NCBI GenBank assembly: GCA_028826165.1
Contig: JAPDFW010000011.1
Coordinates: forward strand, 437,001 to 501,000
DNA length: 64,000 nt
Origin: Anaeramoeba ignava
Taxonomy: Eukaryota; Metamonada; Anaeramoebidae
Direction of reading: 5' to 3'
Positions 36,252 to 46,497 of the stretch are shown piece after piece; position 1 is the stretch's first letter, and each line of letters opens with the position of its first letter. The notes under the pieces were generated by a model. That model was not told the origin of the DNA. It saw only the letters and a list, made by a program, of their open reading frames with translations, and made no database searches. The position numbers were made by a program, and so were the translations under genes.

Positions 36252-37813
36252 CAAAGATTTGGGATACAGCAGGTTTGAATAATAATAAAAAACGAAAGAA
36301 AAAAAATCCATTTATTAAAATTTTATATTAAAATTTCTTCATCAAATTTTTCTTCAGGTCAAGAAAGATTTCAAAGTTTAAATCATTCTTATTATAGAGG
36401 ATCGGATTGTTGTGCTTTAGTTTTTGATGTTACTAATAGAGAATCATTTCAAAATGTATCAAGATGGAAAGAAGATTTTCTTCAACATTCAGAACCAGAA
36501 GATTCAGAATCATTTCCATTTGTTGTAATTGCTAATAAAATTGATTTAACAGAACAAAGAGTTGTAAATAAATTATTACAAAATTAATTCAAAATTAATT
36601 CAAAATTAAATCAAAATTAAATCAAAATTAATTCAAAATTAAATCAAAATTAATTCAAAATTAAATCAAAATTAAATCAAAATTAATTCAAAATTAAATC
36701 AAAATTAATTCAAAATTAAATCAAAATTAATTCAAAATTAATTCAAAATTAATTCAAAATTAATTCAAAATTAAATCAAAATTTATTCAAAATTAAATCA
36801 AAATTAATTCAAAATTAAATCAAAATCAAATCAAAATTAATTCAAAATTAAATCAAAATTAATTCAAAATTAATTCAAAATTAAATCAAAATTAATTCAA
36901 AATTAAACCAAAATTTATTCAAAATTTATTCAAAATTAATTCAAAATTATTACAAAATTAATTCAAAATTAATTCAAAATTAAATCAAAATTTATTCAAA
37001 ATTAATTCAAAATTAATTCAAAATTAAATCAAAATTAAATCAAAATTAAATCAAAATTAATTCAAAATTTTATCAAAATTAAATCAAAATTAATTCAAAA
37101 TTAATTCAAAATTTAATTAAAATTAATTCAAAATTAATTCAAAATTAATTCAAAATTTAATTCAAAATTAATTCAAAATTAATTCAAAATTAAATCAAAA
37201 TTAAATCAAAATTAAATCAAAATTAAATCAAAATTAATTCAAAATTAATTCAAAATTAATTCAAAATTAATTCAAAATTAATTCAAAATTAATTCAAATC
37301 AAAATTAATTCAAAATTAATTCAAAATTAATTCAAAATTAAATCAAAATTATTTCAAAATTAAATCAAAATTAATTCAAAATTTATTCAAAATTAATTCA
37401 AAATTAATTCAAAATTAAATTAAAATTAATTCAAAATTAATTCAAAATTAATTCAAAATTAATTCAAAATTAAATCAAAATTTATTCAAAATTAATTCAA
37501 AATTAATTCAAAATTAAATCAAAAAATTAAATTAATTTTTTTTTCCGATTTTTAAAATTTTTTTTTCCGATTTTTAAAATTTTTCATTTTAAAGATTACT
37601 GAAGAAGAAATTAAAAATTGGAGATTAAAAAATTCAAATATTCCAACTTTTGAAACAAGTGCTAAAAATTTTAGTAATTTAGATGATCTTTTCCTTGAAT
37701 TAACAAAAAAAGGATTAAAAAGACAATCAGAAATTTCTGAACAAGTTATTGAATTTATTGTTAATAATGAAGATGAAACAACAAAAGAAGAAAATCAAAA
37801 AAAATGTTGTTGA
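35691..37813 (+). CDS. RAB7: Rab7 family small GTPase
   Basis: Controls late endosome/lysosome and phagosome fusion. Six exons: 35691-35731, 35824-35923, 36071-36097 (27 nt), 36257-36272 (16 nt), 36358-36563 and 37595-37813; 202 residues. Motifs: GDMGVGKTSL, TIGADFLNKKI (switch I, as in Rab7), IWDTAGQERFQSL, YYRGSDCCALVFDVT (typical Rab7), ANKID and ETSAK. The C-terminus KKCC is a geranylgeranyl site. The joins reproduce the Rab7 order KKIT-IDENQIDLQ-IWDTAG-QERF exactly, which confirms the two very small exons. Intron 5 (about 1 kb) is an AATTCAAAATT repeat. Confidence 0.94.
36570..37520. repeat. AAAATTAATTC/AAAATTAAATC array, Rab7 intron 5
   Basis: Nearly regular 11-mer array with alternating TTAATTC and TTAAATC halves. 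It contains no coding sequence. Confidence 0.92.
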
Positions 37814-37949
37814 AGAAAACAAAAAAAAAAAAGAAGAAAACAATTAATTGTTCTTTTTCTTTATCTTTTTTTTATTATGAAAAAAAAAATTTCAAAATAT
37901 AATTTTTTTTTTTTCATTTTCATTTTTTTTCATTTTTTTTTCAAATAAA

Positions 37950-39621
37950 ATGAATTATAATGAATTATTTTTTTTTATATTATTTTTAATCAAACATTTT
38001 TCGCAATATTTTTTCAAATTATTTCTTCGTTTAATATTTTCAGGAAAATTATATCGATATTTCAAAACAAAAAAAATAACAAATCATAACAAAGAAGTGA
38101 ATAAAATTTCAAGACAAATAAGAAAAAACTATGAATTACTAAGCAAAGAGAAAACAGAAAGAAGATTAGTTCTTTATCGGAAAAAAGGATTAGCACATAT
38201 AACAAGGGATGATTCATTCAAAAAAGGATATACCAAAATCAACATTGAAAAACTCAATAAAATTATTTCAATTGATACTAAAAAGAAAATAATGCAAGTT
38301 GAACCAAGAGTTACAATTGAGGATTTATTTGATTTTACTTTCCACTATGGATTGATTCCCAAAATCTCACCCGAATTCAAAGGAATTACTGTTGGAGGTG
38401 CAGTTTTGGGAAATGGACTTGAAAGTTCATCATTCAAATATGGATTATTTGAGAGAATTGTTACTGAAATGGAAATTATTATTGGGAATGGAGATGTTAT
38501 TAAAATCAGCAAGGATAAAAATCCTGATTTGTTTTATGCTTTTCCTGGTAGTCATGGAACTTTGGGAATATTAACCTTATTAACTATTGAATTAACAGAT
38601 GCTCTTCCTTTTGTTGAGTTGAAATATAGGAAATTTAAAGATGTTAAATCTGGTGTGAATTGTTTGAATGATATTATGAAAGAAAATAGTTGTGATTTTC
38701 TTGATGCAATTATGTTTTCTCGTTCTAATTTTATTGTTATTGAAGGACATATGGTTGATGAATTTGGAAATTCAAAAAATTCAAAAATTCAAAAATCAAA
38801 ATTCAAGAAATCCAAAAAATCAAAAGAAAATCAAAACAACATTCTCAATGAGATTTTATTGGCATGAAATTTTCTATCGTCATGTATTTCAGATAACACA
38901 AAATAATCATAATCATAATCCACATGATATTCTTCGGTTAAGAGAATATCTGTTCCGTTATGATCGATATGGATTTTGGGTTGGATATTTAGAATGGTCA
39001 CGAACATTGAAAAAGAGGATTATTTATGGATGGCTTCAATCAAGTACACTTCTTTTCCGAATGAGAACGTTTTGGAAATATCCTGATTTGGAGTTTTCTG
39101 GTTTTGTGCAAGATTATTTGATTCCAATTGATAATAGTGAAAAATTCATTGATTTTGCAGTTGAAAAAATATTTGTATTTCCCATTTGGTTTTGTCCACT
39201 TAATCCAAATACTTCAAATATCCAAGATAAGAAAAGATTGATATTTTCTTTGCATGAAGAAATGATTTTGAAAAGTGATGAGAAAAAAGAATCAGAAAAG
39301 AATGAAAAGAACAATAATCAAAATCCCTTTTTTATTGATATTGGGATTTATGGATGGCCTGATCCAAAAGGTTTTACTGGAAATTATAAATATTATTTTG
39401 ATGATATTAATCGAGAATTTGAGAAAATTACTTTTGAATTAGATGGAAAGAAAGGATTATATAGTGCTAATTATTATTCAAAAGAGTTATTTTGGAAAAT
39501 TTATGATGAAAAAAGATATAATCAACTTCGCAAAGAATTTCAAGCATCAAAGATTTTTCCTGATATTTATGAAAAATTAGGGCATTCAGGATGGAAAAAA
39601 CGAACACAAAAATCCAATTAA
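37950..39621 (+). CDS. DHCR24: Delta(24)-sterol reductase-like FAD oxidoreductase
   Basis: The DHCR24/DWF1 family reduces the sterol side chain in the ER membrane using FAD and NADPH. The N-terminus (MNYNELFFFILFLIKHFSQ...) is a membrane anchor. The FAD-binding PCMH domain follows: DTKKKIMQVEPRVTIEDL, then FKGITVGGAVLGNGLESSS, and FYAFPGSHGTLGILT. The C-terminal half has RYDRYGFWVGYLEW and the late HSGW motif. The two halves are in different frames. A 73-nt GT-AG intron (38754-38826, donor GTTGAT, acceptor CAAAAG) joins them in phase to 532 residues, close to the family length. Its size matches the 74-nt NAT10 intron. A slip in the A-rich stretch near 38770 is the alternative. Confidence 0.85.
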
Positions 39622-39689
39622 AATTAAATAAAAGGAAATAATTTTTTTTAAAACGAATTTTTTAAACAAATTTTTTAAACAAATTTATT

Positions 39690-40460
39690 TTTAATTTAAT
39701 TTTTAATTGAATTTTTTATTCCAAATTTTATTCCACTTTTTTTTTAATCTAATTTTTAATCTAATTTTTAATTTAGTTTTTAATTAGTTTTTTGAAATAA
39801 TTTGTTAATTTTTAATTGAATTTTTTATTCCTAATTTTATTCCACTTTTTTTTTTAAACAAATTATTGATTATTTTTAATTTAATTTTTTGAAATAATTT
39901 GTTAATTTTTAATTGAATTTTTTATTCCTAATTTTATTCCACTTTTTTTTTAATCTAATTTTTAATTTAGTTTTTAATTTAATTTTTTGAAATAGTTTGT
40001 TAATTTTTAATTGAATTTTTTAATCCAAATTTTATTCCACTTTTTTTTTTAATCTAATTTTTAAACAAATTGTTGATTAATTTTTAATTTAATTTTTTGA
40101 AATAATTTGTTAATTTTTAATTGAATTTTTTATTCCTAATTTTATTCCACTTTTTTTTTAATCTAATTTTTAAACAAATTATTGATTAGTTTTTAATTAG
40201 TTTTTTGAAATAGTTTGTTAATTTTTAATTGAATTTTTTATTCCTAATTTTATTCCACTTTTTTTTTTAATCTAATTTTTAATTTAGTTTTTAATTTGTT
40301 TTTTGAAATAGTTTGTTAATTTTTAATTTAATTTTTTAATCCTAATTTTATTCCACTTTTTTTTTTAAAACAAATTATTGATTATTTTTAAACAAATTGT
40401 TGATTATTTTTAAACAAATTATTGATTAGTTTTTAATTTATTCTTTATTCCATTTTTTTT
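39690..40460. repeat. ~105-nt minisatellite, about seven copies
   Basis: A longer-period tandem repeat, unlike the hexamer arrays elsewhere. Each unit carries TTAATTGAATTTTTTATTCC, then TTTTATTCCACTTTTTTTTT, AATCTAATTTTTAATTTAG and TTTTTTGAAAT. TATTCCAC recurs near 39730, 39840, 39940, 40035, 40146, 40254 and 40346. The region lies between the reductase and the ankyrin-BTB gene. The rest of 39622-40586 is T-rich spacer and leader with no gene. Confidence 0.8.
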
Positions 40461-40586
40461 TTTTTTTGATTTGTTCAAAAAAGATCTTTTTTTACTTTTG
40501 AAATTTTATTTTTTCTTTCCTTTTCCTTTTCCTTTTCTTTTATTTTTATTTTGTTTTTTGTTTTATGTTTCTTTGTTTCTTTTATT

Positions 40587-43500
40587 ATGCAACTTGCGAT
40601 TGAAAAAAATGAAATTGAAAAAATTCGAAAATTACTTGAAAATGGCGAAAATACAAATTCTTTTTCAATTCATGTATTAATTTAAAATTGTGTTTTTTTT
40701 TTTTAATTTAAATTTAATAATAAAAATAAAAAACAACAAAGAAAAAAAAAATTTAAATTTAAATTTAAATAAAATAAAATAATTAAATTAATAAATAAAA
40801 CCTTTTCTAATTTAAATTTTTACAAGACAAAAAAGTGATCTAAAAAAAAATTTAAATTAAAATTAAATTAAACTTTATAACGGAAATTTAAATTTAAATT
40901 AAATTAAAATTGAAATTGAAATTAATTTGAAATTGAAATTAAATTGATTTTTTGATTTGAGTTCTTATTTACATTTTGTTTTAAACTTTGATTATTTCAA
41001 TTTTTAAATCTATAATTTTTTTTTTAAATAAAAAGGGTGGACATTTAACTCCTTTTCATTATGCTTTAAAAAAAAGATCGGATTTAGAAATTATTAAACT
41101 TTTTCTTAAATATGGAGCTGATATTAATCTTGGTGGTGGAGTAATAATAATTTTATAAATAATTTTATAAATAAATTTTGATATAATTTTATAAATAATT
41201 TTTTGCTTGATAAAATTCCACTTTCAGATTGTAATTCATTTTATCATTTAATTTTTTTTCCTTTTTATTCTTTTTTATTCCTTTTTATTTATTCCTTTTA
41301 TTCCGATCGTTATTCTATTTTAGTTTGTAAATTAATAAAAAAAAACAAAGGAAATAATTTTTCCAAAATGAGATAAAATCAGAATTTAGTTTTAAATTTA
41401 AAATGAAATAATTAGCCAAGTTCACCTTTACATATTGCTTGTCAAAATCAACCTTCTCTTGAAGTGATCAAATTTTTAATTGAAAAAGGAGCTAAAATTA
41501 ATTCAAAAGGAGGTGTAATTAATTATTCAATTTTAAGAGCATTTCCTTTTTTAATTTAATTTAATTTAATTTAATTTAATTTAATTTTTAGTTTGTAAGA
41601 TATATAATATTAAATATAATAAATATAATAATAAATATAATAATAAATATAATAATAAATATAATAATAATAAATATAAATATAATATAAATTAAATATA
41701 ATATTAAATATAAATATAAATAATAATAATAAATATAATAATATTAAATATAATATTAAATAAATATAATAAAAAAATTAAATAAAATATAAATATAAAA
41801 ATATAATAATAAATATAAATAATAAATATAATATTAAATATAATAATAAAATAATAATAAATAACAAAATAATAAATATAATTTAAATAATAAAAATAAT
41901 AATAATTAAATATTAAATATATAAAAAAAAAAATACAAAAATAATAATAAAAATAATTAAATATAATAATAAATATAATAATAAAATAATATAATAATAA
42001 AAATATAATAAAAAATAATAAAATAAATTAAAATAAAATAAATATAATATTAAATATAATATTAAAATATAATAAATAAAATAATAAATAAAAAATAAAA
42101 ATAAAACAAATAATAAAAATAAATAATAAAATATAATAATTAAAATAATATTAAATATAATATTAAATATAATATAAATATAATAAATAAATAAAATAAA
42201 TATATAATAATAAATATAATAAATATAATAATAAATATAATATTAAATATAATATAATATAAATAAATATAATAATAAATATAATAATAAAAAATTAAAT
42301 AAATAATAACAAAAATAAATAAATATAATAAATAAAAAATATATAATTAAAAAAATATAATAAATAAAAATAAATAATATTAAAATAAATAAATATATTA
42401 AATATAATAAATATATAATAATAAATATAATATTAATATATTAAATATAATATAAAAATATAATTAAATATAAAATAAAATAAAATATAAAATATAATAT
42501 CAAATAATAATAAATATAAATAAAAATATAATATTAAATATAATATTAAATATATAATAATAAATATAAAAATAAAAATAATTATTAAAACAATATTAAA
42601 TAAAAAATAATAAATATAAAAATATAATAATAAATATATAATAATAAATATAATATTAAATATAATAATAAATATAAATAATAAAATATAATAATAAATA
42701 TAAATAATAAATATATATAAATATAAAAATATAAATATAAATATAATAATAAAATATAATAAATAAATATAATAAAGGTAATATAATAATAAATATAATA
42801 ATAAAATAATTAAATATATATTAAAATATAATAAATATAATAATAATATAATATAAATATAATAATAAATATAAATTATAATATAATAATAAATATAAAC
42901 AAATATAATATAAAAATTAAATAAATAAAATATATTAAATAAAAAAATTAAAATATAAAATAAAATAATAAATATTAAAATAATAAAATATAATAAATAT
43001 AATAATAAATATAAAAAAATAAAAATATAATATAATAAAAATAATAAAATATAAATTAAAAAAAAATATAATATTAAAATAATATAAAATATAATAATAA
43101 ATATAATAAATAATAAATATAATAAATAAATAATAAATATAATATTAAAATAATAAATAATAAATAATAATAAATAAATATAAATATAATAATAAATAAA
43201 TAAATATAATAAATAAATATAAATATAAAATATAAATATAATAATAAAATAATAATAAAATAAAAATAAAAATATTAATAATATATAAATATAATATTAA
43301 ATATAAATAATAAATAGTAATAAATATAATAATTAGGCCTATAATAATAAATATAATAATAAATAAATAAATATATAATAAATTATATAAATTTATAAAT
43401 ATAATAAATTAAATTAAATTAATAATAAATAATAAATATTAATAAAATATAAATAATAAATCTATTTATAAAATCAGAATGTAATTTGCCTTTGTTTTAT

Positions 43501-46371
43501 ATAAAAATTAATTTACATTTTTCTCAATAAATAATTTCATAATAGGAAAAAACACCATTACATAATGCATGCAAAAAAAATGCATCTGCTGAAATTATTC
43601 GATATTTAATTTCGAAAGGAGCAAACACTAATGCACAAGATGTAAATAAATTAATTAATAAATATTGTTTTGGTTGTTTTTGATTTGTCATTTTTTAAAT
43701 CATTTAGACAGTAATAATAAATAGTTGTTCATTCATTCAAAAAATTATGAAAAATGAAATCAAATTTTTTTCCCCCTTTTCCTTTTTTAGGATGTAATTT
43801 AAAGATGAACGATCATCTAGTTTTTTTTATTAAATTTAAAGTTTAAATAGGATGCAACACCTTTGCATTATGCTGCTCAATCAAAAGCTCCTTTGGTTAT
43901 ATTTCAAATATTATTAAAATCTGGAGCAGATCCTAATATTCCAAGAGTAATTTTCATTGATTTGTCTTTTTTCGAAATGAATTTTTCATTTGTTTATTAA
44001 TAAATTTTTTTTTTCCAGAGTGTAAATTGTTTAATTATCTTATTCAAAAAAAAAAGCAAAAATGATCTTTTTATTTATTTTTTTGATCAAAAATCAAAAT
44101 GAAAAGGATGTAAATTTTTCTTTTTCATTATTAAAAAAAGATTATTTGTAATAAAATTAAAACTTATTTTTGTTAAAAAAAAAAAAAGAGGAGAATCCCA
44201 TTATTTTTAGCTTTAAAAAATCAATTAGAACTTCCTATTATTGAAGAACTTTTAAATGCACATTCTGATGTGAATTTTTTAGATGTAAATCAATTTTTAT
44301 CATTTCAAAAAATTAAATTAAATCAACTGAAAATGAAATATATTTTTTTTTTTTGAAAAAATTTTAGAAAGTATTTTCATTTTAATTTTTTGATTTTGAT
44401 TTTGATTTTGATTTGAAAATTTTATTAGAAAGTAAAAAAAAGAAAAATTCCTTTAAAATTTCTTATTTTTCATTATTAATATCCCATTTTTAGAAATATA
44501 CACCTTTTATATTTGCTTTTTCTAGATTATGTGATGAACAAGTTTGTCATCTTCTTCTTTATCATAAAGCAAATCCAAATATTTCTAATGTAAATTTAAA
44601 TTAATTTGATTATTTTTTGAAATGGAAAATTAACAAAATTATAATTCAGAGAGTAAAAAAATTTATTTAATAAAAAATCGGATTTAAATTTTATTCAAAT
44701 TTTCATTTTTAGAAAGTATTAAATCATTTTGATTTTTAAACTGAGTAAAATTGAAAAATTTTTCTGTAAATGATTTAGGGAAGAACTCCTCTTTATTTCG
44801 CAATAAAACAAAAATATTCAACTGAAATTATTCAATCTTTACTTAAATCAAAAGCTGATCCAAATTCTGTTGATGTTTGATTTAATTTTTGTTTTTAAAA
44901 AAGTAAAAGAGGATTTAATTTGGATAATAAATATAAATTAGAACGTAAAAAATTTGATTTAAGAAAATTGAAAATTAAAAATTAAAAATTAAATTTCAAC
45001 AGAATGTAATCTTAGTTTTGATTAAAGTTATTTTGGTTTTTTAATTTATTTAAAATAATAATAATAATAGGGATATACTCCACTTCATAAAGCATGTTTG
45101 AATTCTTCTTCACCAGAAATAGTGCGTATGTTAATAATTGCAGGTTCCAAAATAGATGCTATTGATGTTTGATTTGATTTTTAAGAAATTAAAGAAAATA
45201 ATAAAATTATCATTCTAGAGAGTAAATTTGATGAAAAAGAAAAAAAGGGAATGAAACAAAAATTGTGTTTTTTGTATTAATTGAATTATTTTTAGAAAGT
45301 AATTGAATTATTTTTAAAAGAATTTTGTAAATTATGAAGAAAAAAAAAATATTTACTTTTTTTTGGATTGATAGAAAAATACTCCTTTGCATTTATGTTG
45401 TATTTCAAATCCAAATGAAGAAGTTGTGAGATTACTTCTTGATTCAAATGCTGATTTAAATGCATTAAATGTAAAATGAATAAATGAATGAATATTTTGT
45501 TTTATTGGATTAATTAAAAAAAAAAATGGATAGGAAGTAAAAAATATAATGAATTAAATTTAGAAAATGGGAAATTTAAATCAATTTTTAGGATGTAAAA
45601 ATTAAAAAGGAAAAATATATAATTTCTAGAAAATTAATCTACATTTCAAAAACAAAGAATAAAAAACCGATCCAATTACTTCAAAGATCTGAAACTAATA
45701 TAAAAATGTTAATTGGAACATATGAAACATTTGGGGAAGATTTTGAACAACTTCTTGAAAGACAGAATTTCTTTGATTTCGAAATTGAGGCGAAAGATGG
45801 GAAAATTGGAGTGAATCAAGAATTTGTGAAAGCCAGAATAGGGATTGAAAATTTGAATAAAAAATTGATATGGAAATCTAACACAAAAAAGGAAGTGTTT
45901 GATTTCATGAGGTTTTTGTATTCTGGAAAAATGAGAGAAAAAACGGTTTTGGAGAAAATTAGCGGACAATTACAATTGAAAGAATGGGAAAAAAAGGCAG
46001 GAAAGATTAAACTTGTGGAGGATTTAAGGAAATTATATGAAGATGATATTTCAAAAGATTTTACTATCATTTGTTTTGGACAAGAAATCAAGGTTCATAA
46101 GTTTGTACTTTGTGCAAGAAGTGATCTTTATTATGGAATGTTTACAAGTATTAATGATTCTTCAAATCGTGTTAAAGATTATAGTGGAAAATCACCAGAA
46201 ACTTTTCGTTCTTTGGTTCGTTTTATTTATTTGGATCAAATTCAAGAACCAATTTCTCAAAAAATTTTTCTTGAACTTCAAGATGCTCATGATTATTATC
46301 AACTTAATGAAAATACTAGTTTGAAATATAATTTATTCAAAGTATTTGCAAGAAGTCAAAAATTAAATTGA
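40587..46371 (+). CDS. Ankyrin-repeat/BTB protein with paired single-codon exons
   Basis: About ten ankyrin repeats followed by two BTB-like modules (residues ~375-430 and ~470-560: DISKDFTIICFGQEIKVHKF), probably a protein-interaction or cullin-adaptor scaffold. Large exons: 40587-40673, 41036-41140, 41416-41514, 43546-43641, 43851-43946, 44189-44284, 44494-44589, 44779-44874, 45071-45166, 45375-45470 and 45658-46371. Exons 4-10 are each exactly 96 nt and carry one repeat (e.g. GRTPLYFAIKQKYSTEIIQ). Between exons 2 and 11 every gap contains two further AG|NNN|GTA sites that define 3-nt exons. Including them gives 576 residues and restores the ankyrin turn, as in NSVD-N-N-GYTPLH and NAQD-T-D-DATPLH. 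All phases are 0. Most introns are 52-93 nt; one is 1,883 nt. The gene converges with the deubiquitinase across 126 nt. Confidence 0.88.
41228..45594 (+). other. Eighteen predicted 3-nt exons, two per ankyrin junction
   Basis: Positions and codons: ATT 41228, TTT 41324; TTT 41592, AAT 43478; ACA 43708, GAT 43791; AGT 44019, GAT 44107; AAA 44368, AAA 44429; AGA 44650, AAA 44713; AAC 44942, AAT 45003; AGA 45219, AAA 45296; GAA 45534, GAT 45592 (start of each triplet). Each is preceded by AG, often with a pyrimidine tract, and followed by GTA (GTAAAT, GTAATT, GTAAAA, GTATTT, GTAAGA). The residues are mostly polar and suit the ankyrin beta-turn. The only long flanking intron is 41595-43477. Skipping any of them would stay in frame. 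Confidence 0.8.
41600..43440. repeat. AATAATAAATATAAT array, ankyrin-BTB long intron
   Basis: 1.8 kb of degenerate AATAAATATAAT units with no coding potential. It contains one AG|GTAATA site at 42777/42778, otherwise almost no G. Confidence 0.92.
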
Positions 46372-46497
46372 ATTGAAATCTAAAAGAAAATATTTGATTG
46401 ATTTTTGTTTTTTTTTTTTTTTGGAATAAAATTTTTCTTTAATGATTTTTGTTTTTGATAATGATTTTGAAAAGAAAAAAAAAAAAAAGGAAAAAAT

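Noticed and set aside
45595-45657. Reading this segment as coding, continuous with GAT 45592
   Set aside because: It is open, but splicing GTAAAA...ACAAAG and starting the last exon at 45658 restores ankyrin-turn spacing (NALN-E-D-NKKPIQLL); kept as the less likely alternative.
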